Positions 40,003 to 51,699 of a DNA stretch of 64,000 bases are shown here, piece by piece (the first letter of the stretch is position 1; each line of letters opens with the position of its first letter). Source of the DNA: Incurvaria masculella (Eukaryota > Arthropoda > Insecta > Lepidoptera > Incurvariidae). Below the pieces are notes generated by a model. It ran no database searches. It was given only the letters and a program-made list of their open reading frames with translations, and was not told where the DNA came from. The DNA lies in contig OX335651.1 in assembly GCA_946894095.1 (NCBI GenBank), positions 9,446,501 to 9,510,500 on the forward strand, in the 5' to 3' direction. The position numbers and the translations under genes were made by a program.

Positions 40003-43000
40003 GTCAGTGTGCAAAGCTAAACTAGTAATTGTACTAAAGTTATGGCAGCTTGTACCGTATATCTGATGTATCAGTTAGGCCTATGGTTTCAAGCCACAGG
40101 TCGTACAGCTCTCTCGTTTATAACCAAGATTTTAATGTAAATGTTATTGCGAATCCAGCCGCCTACCCCATCGCAACAAATTTTATTGATGTAGCAACAA
40201 TCAAACATTCAATTCGTCACAATTAGACTGAAGACCTAAAGGGCAGGTTGCACCAATGGTCGTACATGTCAACATCACCGTCAACGTTTGATTTAAACCT
40301 GATCACTCAAAATTTACATTGCACAAACGTTAATCATTACTTTGATAGCTTATGCTAATCGCCTATGGTAATCACTCCCGACCCATTGATCACAGTCAAA
40401 GTTACGATTAAATAATATTTCAAAGTATCAAAAGCCACTATATTTATGTTTTGGTAGTATTGTAGGACCTTAAATAATAGCCAACATTGCCATTAATGGA
40501 ATAAAATGCTTTTTATGTTAATCCTAGATACCGGTCGACAGATGTTTTGAAATGTGGGTGATAAACTAAAATGTGCCAATCTGAGTTACAAATGTTTCAA
40601 ACCTGATGATAAACACAACAGTCAAACGTATAGGTGACATCTTCGGTAGCTAAATATTATTATCTGATCTATGGCGTCGCAACTTATTCTGAAAAAGTTT
40701 GGAGAAAATAAAACTGATTTCCTAACCATTTTTGATGCGCTGCTACCGCATCCGTATTAGCAATATTTAGGTCGTAACCCTGCAAGTTACATCATGAAAG
40801 ACATTTTATTACTACATGGCATGATTAAGCCTGCTTGTTTAGTTAGGCACATGTTATCCGCGCTAAACCTACTACTAAAGAGAGGTCATTGTGCGTAATA
40901 GGGGTGACTATGTGAGCCATCTCAGCTTGGCTCAGAAGCCCAGCAGATTTTTTTAATTTCCGCAGGCGTCTGGGAGGGATCCCCGGGTTTCGGGTTCTTC
41001 TTTACTGTGTTGATCGAATCCGTGGATCTTTGTGACGTAACTTAGTGTAGTTCGACTACTAAAAAGTTTAAATCAATTAAATGAAATGAAATAAATTTTG
41101 GTTGCAAATTTTAATTAAAATCTTGCCGGCAAGTGTACTGAAGCAACTAATTGTACTTCAACTGTTTACAGTTACCTACAAGAGTTACAGTTATTCCCTA
41201 AAACGTCCGTGTCAAAATATGGAGAAACTATGGAGAGAAATAGTGGACAACATTTTATAAAATTATGTTTTTCTAGAGAGTTGCTACCATTTGAATTACT
41301 AGAAGTACAATCAATGACTGTAAAATAAATCACTTGATATCATCCCAGAAGGCACGCACAATCATAACAAAAAACTTGCAACCTTTGACCTGTCAAATTT
41401 AAATTAAATATCGGAGAATGGCACTATTATAACATAAAAGAAATGTAAATATGTATGTCTATAACTGCCCAAAACTATGCTTTGAAGGGGGAATTAATTG
41501 TTAATAGCAAAAAGGATTTGTCTTATTTTATGCAACCTGACATGGATGGCTACCACACAACTACCGTAGTGATATTAGCTCAGAAAGTATTATTTTTTTA
41601 TTGGACCAGGGCGGCATACATTTTAACAAATCTGAAAAATAAAAAGTTTTAGGCATATTGGCATTGATTGTAAAGTGATAAGTTAACTCATTGATAAATA
41701 AGAAAACATCATTTTGTCTTTTTTTTTCCTTTAATTTCAATTTAAACAGTTTGAAATACATTAACCAGCATATCGGTATACTGGCAAAACCCACTAATTG
41801 ACACTTTTTATTATTTGGTGCTAATTTAGTAATTATTATCTACAGATTAAACAAAATGATGGACTTCCTCAAATGATTTGTGCTGAATGCAACAAACTAT
41901 TGGAATCAGCTCTTTACCTGCGAAAAATAAGCTTACTAAGTGAGAGAAAGCTTCTGGGTAAACCGAGTGTGGAAACAGACAAGGTAATACCAAAGCGACT
42001 AAGAGATTTAAGATGCACACAATATGTTGGCATTGATAACGATTTCGAATTCAATAGTTCAACAGTACAAACTCCGATACCAGATTTGAAATTCATACCA
42101 TTTGTCGACATTGATGACCATTTGGAAGTTAACAGTCAAATGATACCACTCTCAAAACAAGGTAACAGCGAGGATACAAGCGATAATGTTCCAAGTAAAC
42201 TTGCCTACGCTGAATCTATTCAGTTGCTTTCTACAAATCAAGACTCCGAGCTGAATAAGAAACGCCGAAGTACGAAAACCAGTAAAGGCAAAAATAAAAA
42301 GAATAGCTTACAAAACAGAGACATCTATAATGTTTTATCTTCCGTAACCAACACAAACAATAAAAATCTAAAAAGCTTGAAACTAGAAGAGAAAATAAAG
42401 AAGTGCGCAGAGTTCTCCGATGGAGCATTGGCCGTTGACGGACCCATAAGATGTAAAGTCTGTAAACGGCTATGCAATAGCTTATCTTCATTCTCATTCC
42501 ACTTACGAATACATATGGGCTTCGATCACATTTGTGAGGTAATAGAATATTGACCATCTGAAGGATAGTTACCAGTTAGACAATCTGATAGTTAGTTAGA
42601 CATATGTTTAAATAATTAAGTAAAATATAACACTTTATCACCAATCGAATATTTGAGTCATGGAACAAACTCCGGAAGAAGTAATTAGTGCCGCTTCAGT
42701 GAACAGCTTCAAAAACAGACTTGACACTTAGAAGTTTTTTGACTTTTAACACGAATTAAAAAACAAGTGCACCCCCAGTTACCAACTTCGATGTACACGC
42801 ATCAGCTTAAGCTACTAGCGTATCGAGACAGTAATAATAATAATGATACTTTTTCGTACAAAAGAAGTTTTTTTTATGTAGGACATGAATGGCTAATACC
42901 GAACTGACCGTCCGATATTAGCCTAACACACCACATGGGAACTAGGTGCTATTCCAGGACATTCCAGTCTAGACCAAGTCTTCACACACTGAACATTGAT

Positions 43001-46000
43001 AACTTCTAATGATATTAATCTATTTTATTGTATCAATATTTAAATAGACTGTAATTTATGAATTTCAGTTCTGCGGAAAAAAGTTTTATGCAGCAATTGG
43101 ACTGAAACGCCACTGTATGAGCTGGCATGGGGTGGAGAAGGAGCTATCGTGCGTTCACTGCAACTACCAGGCTACCTCTTCGTTCCGTTTAATGGTAAAT
43201 TCTCAAAATACTTGTTTCTTTGTTCTCAATGTACTTTTCACATGCGCGCCTCCATCGCGCCACACCCCATTAACACCCAACTCGATGAGTACTATGATCA
43301 CAGCGGGCACACTCTGTCAACAGGAGCACGTTCTATGTACACGGGCGAGCGGCCGTACGAGTGCACGGAGTGCGGCGGCACTTATCACGCGCGCGCCTCC
43401 ATCGTGCCACACCCCATTAACACCCAACTCGATGAGTACTATGATCACAGCGGGCACACTCTGTCGACAGGAGCATGAGCGGACTCACACGGGCGAGCGG
43501 CCGTACGAGTGCGCGGAGTGCGGCGGCACTTTCCACGCGCGCGCCTCCATCGTGCAACACTTGCGACTGCACCTCCACGAGAAGACTGTGCAGGTTGTGA
43601 ATACTAAGCGACCACTGCTGTAGACTTAGAAATCTTTACTTTTACTTAGCATTTTAAAATAATGATAAAAATGCATCAAAATAAAACAAACTGTTGAGTG
43701 TTTGTCTTATTACGAATATCAGTTAAGAACTCCTTATTACGAAATTACAGCTATACATGAACTGAGGAAATTACTATTACTTTTATTACTATTACGATGA
43801 GGTCATGTTATGCCTGCAACCAAACCAATAAACCTGAAATTCTGAAAATGTTTCAACCACAACCTATTATGGCCATATTTAACATTTGTAATGAATTCAT
43901 ACCTCAAAATGCAATAATTTGTTTTTTCTGAGTTCAAGAACTTTGCTTAATTCATTGTACAAATGCATTGTAGGCCAATAATGCTTGTATTTTAAAATTT
44001 TCTTTTTATAATTGAGTATGGGCCATAGCCTAGTGGATAACGAATATAATACATATTTGAACGAATGATGGTCGAAGCGGCAATGAAAATTGTCCGTGCT
44101 TTCTATCCAATTCAATGTGGCCGAGCATTAATAGAAAGATCCTGGCATGGCACCTAGTTCCCATGTTGTATGTTAAGGTGGCCCAACCCGGCGGGACTAA
44201 AAGTAAACCACGACCGCCGTAGTAAAAAATCTAACAAAAACCAAATAGATTATAAATCTTGATTTTCTTACTTTATCATTGCGTAACAAACCACCAAAGT
44301 TATTGTATAAAACGTGCGAAAAATTCGAACTTTCGGACCTTATAACTTAGAAACCAAACACAATTTTATAATGCCAACGGTCATCAGACATCTAGTTCGA
44401 TCAAATAAAGCTCTTTTGAGCAAAATTTGGGATCTCTGATAAGAAATATGGGCGTGATCTTCTTTCCCCGTTTGTATGGGGAGTTGAGCGGGTTGGGCCA
44501 CCTTAAGCTTATATAATGACTATCCATGGCCAGTTACATACACAGTCAGCATACACAATTCTAAATGATATTCTAACGCTTCAGTCAAATGGAAAAAACA
44601 TTCACCTACAATGGATTCCATCTCATGTTGGAGTACTAGGAAATGAAATTGCAGACAGGTTGGCTAAGCAAGCAGTTATGTCATCAGAAAGCATTGAAAT
44701 CAATTGTGATCCATGCTCTACCGACATATTGTCTAATTTAAAAAGCTCATGTCAAACTCTATGGAAAGAGCATTACGATAGAAGGTCGGTAGAGAAAGGA
44801 ATATGGTATAAAACAATTCAAACACCATGGCTTTTCAATTCTAAATTGCCAAGATCTAACATAGTGACAGGCCTCAGACTAAGATCCGGACATACAACAC
44901 TAAATAAGACGCTGCACTTTATGCGAATAGTTGACTCGCCTAACTGCTCCGCTTGTCAACAAGCAGAGGATCAGTTTCACATACTCTTGGATTGTGTCCG
45001 GAACCAGGTTATGAGAAACAAACTGTTGAAAGATCTATGTACAGACAGACTGAATTTATTTTCAAAATCCATGAAGCTCTGAGCCAACCACAAAGTGAAG
45101 AATTCCGAAATGTGACCACATTTTTTAATAATTCTCTTGTCCTGCGTAAGCTCTGAGCCAACCACAAAGTGAAGAATTCCGAATTGTGACCACATTTTTT
45201 AATAATTCTCTTGTCCTGCGTAGCATTCAGTAAACTGAAATAGTTACTATGGGGCTGTCATAGCCAAACATGACTAAAGCCCTAACCAAGAAAAAAAAAA
45301 TCTTCTTTCCCCGTTTGTATGGGGAGTTGAGCGGGTTGGGCCACCTTAAGCTTATATAATGACTATCCATGGCCAGTTACTTAAAGTGACCCAACCCACT
45401 CAACTCCCCATACACCAATTCATACACTATGCACATTGTCTTTTGTGTGGACATGTTGCATCTTCCTCATCACGGAGCCTGTCTTTTTCTTTGAAACAGA
45501 AAAGGTCCCAGAGCGCATCAGCACCGTTTTGTACAGTGCCCGCGAATGAGTTAGTCCTGCCGGGTTGGGCCACCTTAAAAAAAATATATAATTGCATCGA
45601 CCATGAAGCATGGATATGTTAGTTATAGTTATATTAATAAAAAAAAGTGTGATCTGTTGTGTAAAATATTGCCTGCTCAAATTCCAGGGTATGTCCCTTT
45701 TCCTTTTTTATCTGAGATTGGAATGTATTCCAAATATTAGTTTCGTTCTCATCACGGGTTCTCATGTATTGGCCCAAGAGGCGTTTGGAAAGTCTAATTG
45801 CAATCACATGTAAAATGCGTACAGTGTGTTATCATCTTAATTCTATTGCTGTGGCACCAAAGCGTTTCGATATAAAAAAAAACCTCCAGAGTTACACAGA
45901 ATATTGCATTCAAATATTTCCGCTTGCTTGGTTTTATTAATTTTCAATACTGTATACCTCCCGTTTGTTTAGTGGATGGCAAGGTTGTTTGTTTTATTCT

Positions 46001-46265
46001 CGTACAATCTATGTTTTTAAAGAGTAACTTTATTGGCTTCCAGTGCGATAAATGTCCATCAATGTTCAAGAACCGCCGTGCTTTGACTACACATATCAAC
46101 CAGTCGCACGTGCGAGACTATCTCTATCTGTGCTATATGTGCGACAAGCGCTATTCCAAGAACACGACCGCACGGAGACACCTGGCGCGCACACACGGCG
46201 TGCCTCGCGACCGCCAGGGCAAGATACCCAGGTTCAGCCTCAGCAAGTCTGCCGTGGTTAATTGA
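39886..46265 (+). CDS. ZAD plus six-finger C2H2 transcription factor, 5 exons
   Basis: Exons: 39886-40002, 41846-42538, 43069-43194, 43471-43593, 46044-46265. They give 1281 bases: 426 residues plus stop, all junctions phase 0. The ZAD dimerisation domain is CRICL in exon 1 and [15 protein letters not shown] in exon 2, giving the four-Cys zinc site. An acidic/basic linker follows, then six C2H2 fingers in about the last 185 residues: CKVC, CEFC, CVHC, CAEC, CDKC, CYMC, with standard linkers such as [15 protein letters not shown] proteins are arthropod nuclear DNA-binding factors greatly expanded in insects. If the exon 4 donor is not used, the protein ends at TAG 43621-43623 (362 residues, four fingers). 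Confidence 0.85.
40003..41845. other. ZAD-ZNF intron 1
   Basis: 1843 bp, A/T-rich, no gene seen. 40240-40515 looks like a decayed dispersed repeat. 41525-41590 resembles a SINE 3' fragment on the minus strand. The acceptor is attatctacag. Confidence 0.5.
41846..42538 (+). CDS. ZAD-ZNF exon 2
   Basis: 693 bp. Begins [19 protein letters not shown] (second half of ZAD), then a linker with a basic run ([15 protein letters not shown]). Finger 1 is [21 protein letters not shown], and the first Cys of finger 2 falls at the junction. Donor GAG|gtaata. Confidence 0.88.
42655..42850 (+). mobile_element. CR1-like LINE 3' end
   Basis: SWNKLRK and [11 protein letters not shown] then stop, followed by 'aacaagtgcaccc', 'acgcatcagctt' and an (ATA)n tail. 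This is the reference for assigning 1075-1223 to the same family. In ZAD intron 2. Confidence 0.7.
42870..42985 (-). mobile_element. SINE 3' fragment
   Basis: 'ggacatgaatggctaatacc' and 'aacacaccacatgggaactaggtgc' are the reverse complement of the SINE end. Confidence 0.65.
43069..43194 (+). CDS. ZAD-ZNF exon 3
   Basis: 126 bp, acceptor gaatttcag, donor ATG|gtaaat. Encodes [20 protein letters not shown] (finger 2), then [15 protein letters not shown]. The finger 3 histidines come from exon 4 (EHERTH). Confidence 0.87.
43195..43470 (+). pseudogene. Decayed tandem copies of ZAD-ZNF exon 4 with intron
   Basis: A 147-bp unit (acceptor 'tctgtcaacag|gagcac' at 43323/43324 versus 'tctgtcgacag|gagcat' at 43470/43471) recurs. 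One complete extra copy is at 43324-43470 and a partial one from about 43228. The complete copy encodes [19 protein letters not shown] but has lost one base just after its acceptor (frameshift) and both finger histidines, so it probably behaves as intron. Confidence 0.8.
43471..43623 (+). CDS. ZAD-ZNF exon 4, with alternative stop
   Basis: [20 protein letters not shown], then finger 4 to HLRLH. CDS to 43593 (CAG|gttgtg) if spliced to 46044, which restores the linker HEKTVQCDKC. Otherwise read-through adds VVNTKRPLL and stops at 43623, with AATAAA at about 43679. Confidence 0.78.
   Translation, partial: EHERTHTGERPYECAECGGTFHARASIVQHLRLHLHEKTVQVVNTKRPLL
44028..44172 (+). mobile_element. SINE, diverged
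   Basis: 'catagcctagtggataacg', 'ggtcgaagcggcaatgaaaa' and 'gatcctggcatggcacctag' follow the SINE order, with the 5S-like block missing. Confidence 0.6.
44173..44506. mobile_element. MITE family B, copy 1
   Basis: Starts TTAAGGTGGCCCAACCCG and ends 'cgggttgggccaccttaa'. TTAA at both ends suggests a TTAA-targeting element, though its tips do not look like known piggyBac ends. Other copies: 45381-45578, 47683-47955, 58074-58619. Confidence 0.8.
44458..44537 (+). repeat. 80-bp direct repeat flanking a LINE (left copy)
   Basis: Identical to 45301-45380. The pair brackets the poly(A)-tailed LINE fragment, as a target-site duplication would. The repeat includes the right end of MITE B copy 1 plus 31 bp of flank. 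Confidence 0.82.
44538..45300 (+). mobile_element. LINE 3' fragment with RNase H and zinc knuckle, poly(A)
   Basis: The reading frame to the stop at 45080-45082 contains the RNase H motif [20 protein letters not shown]. It ends in the CCHC-like [17 protein letters not shown] typical of I/R1/jockey-type ORF2 C-termini. A poly(A) tract ends at 45300. The apparent ATG at 44516 lies in the flanking duplicated DNA, not in the element. Confidence 0.88.
45074..45221 (+). repeat. 74-bp tandem duplication in the LINE 3' UTR
   Basis: 'aagctctgagccaaccacaa ... cttgtcctgcgt' occurs at 45074-45147 and 45148-45221 with one or two differences. Confidence 0.9.
45301..45380 (+). repeat. 80-bp direct repeat flanking a LINE (right copy)
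   Basis: Identical to 44458-44537 and begins directly after the poly(A) tract of the LINE. Confidence 0.82.
45381..45578. mobile_element. MITE family B, copy 2 (short)
   Basis: Starts 'ttaaagtgacccaacccact' and ends 'gccgggttgggccacctta'. The internal 'tctttttctttgaaacagaa' is shared with the copy at 47683-47955. Confidence 0.75.
45579..46043. other. Right end of ZAD-ZNF intron 4
   Basis: A/T-rich, no repeat or gene identified. Ends in the acceptor 'attggcttccag'. Confidence 0.5.
46044..46265 (+). CDS. ZAD-ZNF exon 5 (fingers 5 and 6)
   Basis: 222 bp with stop. Encodes [20 protein letters not shown] and [20 protein letters not shown], then a basic tail ending KSAVVN. Joins exon 4 in phase 0 through the acceptor at 46043. 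Confidence 0.85.
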   Translation, partial: CDKCPSMFKNRRALTTHINQSHVRDYLYLCYMCDKRYSKNTTARRHLARTHGVPRDRQGKIPRFSLSKSAVVN

Positions 46266-46855
46266 TGCCGCTTGCCTCTCAAGCTGTGCGACTGTCCCCT
46301 GCCTGTGCTGCCTGTACGTCGAGTGCTGCTCCAAGAACACGACCGCGCGGAGACTCTTGCGCGCGCACACGGCGTGCCTCGCGACCGCCAGGGCAAGATA
46401 CCCAGGTTCAGCCTCAGCAAGTCTGCCGTGGTTAATTGATGCCGTTTGCCTCTCAAGCTGTGCGACTATCCTCTACCTGTGCTGCCTGTACGTCAAGTGA
46501 TACTCCAAGACCACGACCGCGCGGAGACTCCTGCGCGCAGACACGGCGTACCTCGCGACCGCCAGGGCAAGATACCCAGGTTCACCCTTAGCAAGTCTGT
46601 CGTGGTTAATTGATGCCGTTTGCCTCTTAAGCTGTGCGACTATCCTCTACCTGTGCTGCCTTTGCGTCAAGTGCTACTCCAAGACCACGACCGCGCGGAG
46701 ACTCCTGCGCGCGCACACGGCGTGCCTCGCGACCGCCAGGGCAAGATACCCACGTTCAGCCTCAGCAAGTCTGCTGTAGTTAACTGAAGGCTGTTATCTA
46801 GCTTGTAAGACTATCCTCTACATGTGCGACAAGTGCTACTCGATGTGCCTCACGA
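46111..46855 (+). repeat. 174-bp tandem array seeded by the ZAD-ZNF terminal exon
   Basis: The landmark 'gttaattgatgccg' falls at 46257, 46431 and 46605, with a changed version at 46780. Copy 1 is the exon itself; three more full units and a partial fifth follow. 174 is a multiple of three, so each unit keeps the tail [18 protein letters not shown] and its stop in the same frame, while the finger half is mutated. Confidence 0.9.
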
Positions 46856-47682
46856 CTTCCACTATGCATTTATATAAATTGGAGAGTTCCCTGGTTAATG
46901 TTTGAAATTGTTTCTAGTACCCAATGACATTCCAGGATCAGTCCAAAGTTTATTTTGTTGTTATATGTCTGATATTAAACGAAAGATGAATCGTTCTGGT
47001 TTTCTATTGCTTTTGCAGCTCGGAACATCTGCAAGCCCACACATTACATCTGAAAGATGGTGACTAAGATGAAAGCACCTATGTTGTAGAGATATTAATC
47101 TTTGTGTCTTCGCAGAAGACTCCTCATAAACCGAAGGTCCTGGCATGGCACCTAATTTCTTCGGGAATGTGGTGTATTGGGCTAATCTCATGAAAGTAGT
47201 TGTGTCATCCATGTCAGGTTCCATTAAAACTTATATCTGCATACCTACCTGTTAAATGCAGATCAAAGCTCAGCCGTGAAGGTTGGGACGGTTCACATTA
47301 CTTCACATTAAAAATGGAATGGCCTTTAGGGCTATGTTTTCTATGCTCTGTCCCCGACGGGAGCAAATGGTAAATTGGCACTTTTACCCTAGAAAAAACC
47401 GGACCGGAATACCTTGAATCTTTGTAATACCGTGCTCTGGATTCTTTTTTTAGTTTAGGTATGTGACTTTCGGATTTTCGATCTGAAGAGAATGGCGTCT
47501 TTGAACAAAACATCCACGGATGCTATGCTCTGCTATGATGATATAGCTTGGAATACGAGCTATAATAAAAACTTCCAATTCCTTTTGAATGCATCCAACC
47601 TAAGCTTAATTAAGGATAAAGATAAAGATAGATAGAAGAAAAAGATAAGATAAGGATAAAGAAAAAAACATTCAAAATAGCA
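46856..47682. other. No gene recognised
   Basis: 47130-47235 ('gaaggtcctggcatggcacc', 'gtgtattgggctaat') is a SINE 3' fragment on the plus strand. 47615-47670 is a GATAAA-rich simple repeat. Nothing else is supported. Confidence 0.5.
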
Positions 47683-47955
47683 CTTAGGTGGGCCATCCCG
47701 CTCAACTCCCCATACAAACGGGGAAAGAACATCACGCCCATATTTCTGGTCCGAGCAATTTTGCTCAAAATTGCTTTATTTGATCAAACTAGATGTCTGA
47801 TGACCGTTGGCATTGTTTAATTGTGTTTGGTTTCTAAGTTATAAGGTCCGAAAGCTCGTCTTTTTCTTTGAAACAGAGAAGGTCCCAGAGCGCAACAGCA
47901 CGGTTTTGTACCGTGCCCGGGAATGAGTTAGTCCCGCCGGGTTGGGCCACCTTAA
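47683..47955. mobile_element. MITE family B, copy 3
   Basis: Starts 'cttaggtgggccatcccgct' and ends 'gccgggttgggccaccttaa'. Abuts MITE A copy 2. Confidence 0.78.
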
Positions 47956-48286
47956 AGATGGGCCCGTAAGCATCTAAAAATTACGTTCCTCATACAAACG
48001 TAGTTTACTAATCATTTGAAAACCACTGTATTTATGTCTGCACGTATTTGTTTTTTCGAAAAATGTATCCTGTGTCACACAACAGAGAAAATAAACTTGG
48101 TATGAAGATATTCTTTTGCCTGTTATTTGACTTGCTTCATATTTTTCAGCAAAACAAAAACGTGCAGACACAGATATTTATTGTAGAATATTAGAAACTA
48201 AATATCAAGCAAATCTGTACAGGGTTTTTCAAATGATTAGTTAACTACGTTTGTATGGGGAACGCTGCTTACGGGCGGTTCTTAAT
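47956..48286. mobile_element. MITE family A, copy 2
   Basis: Left arm 'gggcccgtaagcatc' and 'catacaaacgtagtttac'; right arm 'aactacgtttgtatggggaac' and 'cttacgggcggttctta'. Confidence 0.78.
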
Positions 48287-48344
48287 TAACAAAATCGATC
48301 AATACTGAACCCTTTTTCAAGCTCCAACAAACGGTATAATTAAG

Positions 48345-48490
48345 GAAGGGGACCTCCAGTTTAATGTGGAATTCGAACCACGCCCAACATCAACGATCGA
48401 AACCCATCTATAACCCGACTGCACCAAGTGTTGCTCAACCCCAAGATCTACCACCCGAGGCGTTGCGCCACTGGGCTACCGTTGGTGACA
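48345..48490 (-). mobile_element. 5S-derived SINE, 5' half
   Basis: On the minus strand: 'ggtagcccagtggcgcaacg', then 'ggttgagcaacacttggtg' and 'agatgggtttcgatcg' (5S-like block), then 'gtggttcgaattccacatta'. Confidence 0.7.
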
Positions 48491-49894
48491 AATATTTTAG
48501 AAAAGTATTTGATCGAGAATCGTAAAAAATAGTCCAAATAATTCGCGCTGACTCATCGCTTGGGTCGGCGGCTTTGGCGAGGCATGGGGCGCGGGAGGAG
48601 GTGGGGTCAGGAAGGATTCCGCATCTCGATGCAGTGGAAAATGACTAGTGTGATGAGACGTAAAAACCAGCGTCTTGTGCGCAAATCGAACGGCTAACGA
48701 CCAGAAGTTGATGTCGGGGCCGGGGTTTTTAAAATGTTGGGGATTCTGGAACCGTCGCATTTCCGGTTTTATGTTCGTTCGTCGATGCTTTTGTCTCCGT
48801 GTCTTGAGTCCAGAAACTTCTTCTGATTTTAAAAAATATATAAGCAGTTGGTTTCTATGTCACGTGATTGGCTTGCATCATGTTTGAAAAATGTTACGGC
48901 TTTTCACGTGGCGGGCATATCTATGTAGTTAGTTATGAATCAGGTTGATAAAAGGAGAGCTATCACTCCTTTCTATATCTCTGCTATCAGCAAAAATATA
49001 ATAATAATATACTTATTTCGTGTTGGCCCATACAAAAAGGAAAAGCTATTTCCTCCTTCATGTCTAAAGATATTTGGCTCAAATTATGCCCACAAGATCA
49101 TCTAACTTTTTAATTTTCAACTATTATTCAAACAATAATTGAAAAATATTGTTTTAATTTTAACTTTCATTCGCATGTTTGCCTATTGGTCTTCTTCTGG
49201 GTTAAAGTATTCTTGAATGCGATTTTCATTTCGGAAATGTCCTTTATAAAACATGTGAGAGCAAAATGTACGTTCGTTTGCAGCCGGGCACAGCACACTC
49301 GCTCCTTGAAAATAAGGCTGACCCCTGTTTTCACCACCTTCAATTACCTGAAATCCGATAAGTAACTTTCGGCTACATCGCATATTTGTATGGTGTAACC
49401 GAAAGGTAACTTTGGGATTTTTGTAGCTGGAGGCGGTGGAAACGGGTGTCAATCACATTTCTTTAAAGAAATAAGTTTTATTTATTGACCCTGATCCTGC
49501 GAGAAGTAGAAGAAATAAGCTACAATAAAAAAAAATAACTTATTTGGTTGCAGGAGCATGCAACCGGAGGATGAAAAAGTTCGAAAAATTCAAACGATGA
49601 ATACAAACAACGCGCCGATCTTTGATCTGAAACGAAAACTCGTTTCGAAAGGTAAAAAATGTGAACATATTCATTGTTTTTGTGTAGCAATAATAAGACT
49701 TACGAGTTTCGAGAGTCATTGTACGCTAAAACCCTTCCACTGAATTGCAACAACCGGCCCGACATTGACGTCAGAGTCATACAGGTACAGTCGCCTAAGA
49801 ATTTAAATTATTATCAATTCACATGCGATTGTAAATTATTTTTGAAGATTTCTACCATCGTTAAACGCGAAACAGGTAGGAAATGAACCCACTG
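48491..49894. other. No gene recognised
   Basis: 49360-49415 contains a hairpin ('aagtaactttcggctac' facing 'gtaaccgaaaggtaactt'), probably another short repeat. The open frames here lack domains. Confidence 0.45.
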
Positions 49895-50118
49895 CCGACA
49901 TTACAATAATAAGAACCAACCGATCCTCTAAATCCTTTATCTATAGGATGGATAAACTATGGAATGCCAGACAATATCTCCAACAAAGTACAACTTGGGG
50001 TCCTTCCAATATGGTTTTCTCAGCCCCCGTGGAAGTTCGAAAGCCTATGGGCGTCGTCAGCTACCTCTTATGCAAGGGCCTGGCGTACGCCATATATGCC
50101 ACGCTTATCATAAAAAAA
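49895..50118 (+). mobile_element. LINE family C, decayed 3' fragment
   Basis: 'aaatcctttatctataggatgg', 'ttggggtccttccaat' and 'gcctggcgtacgccatat' match the 3' end of the LINE at 29968-31437. Confidence 0.75.
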
Positions 50119-51699
50119 GAAGAAAAAAATACAGTTTTACTGTGATCAGAGAATGGAAGGATGAAAAGAAAACAAAATTAATATCGTTGCAGAAAATATG
50201 TCTTTGGTGATTGTGATCAACGTTTATCACAGAACACAATATTCCGTGGTATTCATGATGCATATCGTGAGGCAGAGAGTGAACGGAAATTATAATTTCT
50301 CAATCGCTTTTTTAGAATTGAAAATGCTTTCTCCACCCGTTTTCAAGAAAGGTTCGACCGGAGGCTTTTCAATTATTAAGATAGAGAAATGAAAATGGTA
50401 TCAAAATATGCTTTATGCATGCGGGATACATTGCTGCACACATTTTTTTAATGTTTAGATATTTAAATAAAAAAACGCAAATTATTTTCCGTTTCTTTTT
50501 GGATTTTGAAAAAAATAATCTTACACTTTTCAAAAGCGAAGTGATATAGAAAAAAACAACCTGGAGAATTTAGAGGGCGTCAAAATGATACCATTATGCT
50601 TTTGATAAGATTATAATTACGGGTAGATGTTTACCCCACTCGGTGACTCCTTTTGGTGATTTCATATATTTCGTTTAGAATCAGTTTATTTATCATATCG
50701 AGTAGACTGCTATATATATCGTTTAATTTTATGAGATCGACTTTGCAATGCATGAAATAAAAATATGTTTCCAAGTTGCATAAATTAATTAATTCTTCAT
50801 GTGTTGATGCATGATTTTCTTTTAACTCGTCTGATTTTTAAGTGCTAAAATGAATTGAGGTCATTTTCAATATGCCGGAAGAGTTCTGTGGTTTTTTTAA
50901 CCTGCGTGCATACGAAAAAATGTTGAAAACATTTGTTAACAGCATATCAATCGTTACCATTTATTTTATATCAGGGTGATTCCGCCGTTTCGTGCATATT
51001 TGGAGATTTGGCGGAATCAAAAAAAAATTGGGAATTTATCAGTTTTTATTAGCTTATATTAAAGAGCGGAAAATATGGACCAAACCATGAAAATTGCGTC
51101 ACTTTGGGACCAGCAGAACATGCAAAATTCGTTCAAGATTTCGAAATATTGGAGCCAAGGAGATAAAGGACATTCCGTGACAGAAAAAGCCATTCCGTCG
51201 GAGGTGAAAGACATTAAAACATACAAATCTTAGATAGTTACTTTGTTTAAGTTTATTTTAAAATTTAAAAATATCAACAATATTTCGATATCACTGATCG
51301 GAAAATAAAAAAAGTGCTCAGCGCCGCTAAAGAAGTTTTCACTTCAAAAATAAATTAGGGTCAAGATTAATGTTAAAAAAAAAACAACTTAACTACTTAC
51401 TGGAATACCGTAAATGCTTAATTATTATTGAGATTTCTTGTGTTCGAAACAAATTACCAATAGTTAAAGGAATAAGTATATCTAACAGGAATATTAAAAT
51501 TACTGCTTTCAGAATACAATGGACTTATTACCATTTCTTCACCGCCATGATTATTACCATTCACGTGTATTCTTACCATTTTGTGCTTCGAAACACAATA
51601 AAAAAAGTATTTAAAATATACCAAAAAGGTCTTCTTGGTTATTTTTGTATTTTTAAATGAAATGTTATCAATTTTAACTTAAAAAAATACGGTTTTCCG
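50119..51699. other. No gene recognised
   Basis: A/T-rich, many stops in all frames. 'gccattccgtcggaggtgaa' (51190) resembles text at 53515-53535 and may mark an old element. Confidence 0.45.

Noticed and set aside
45359..45622. 87-codon frame starting like the frame at 44516
   Set aside because: Both starts lie in the 80-bp duplicated flank; the rest runs through a MITE.
46059..46456. Minus-strand frames over the 174-bp array
   Set aside because: Antisense shadows of the ZAD-ZNF terminal exon and its tandem copies.
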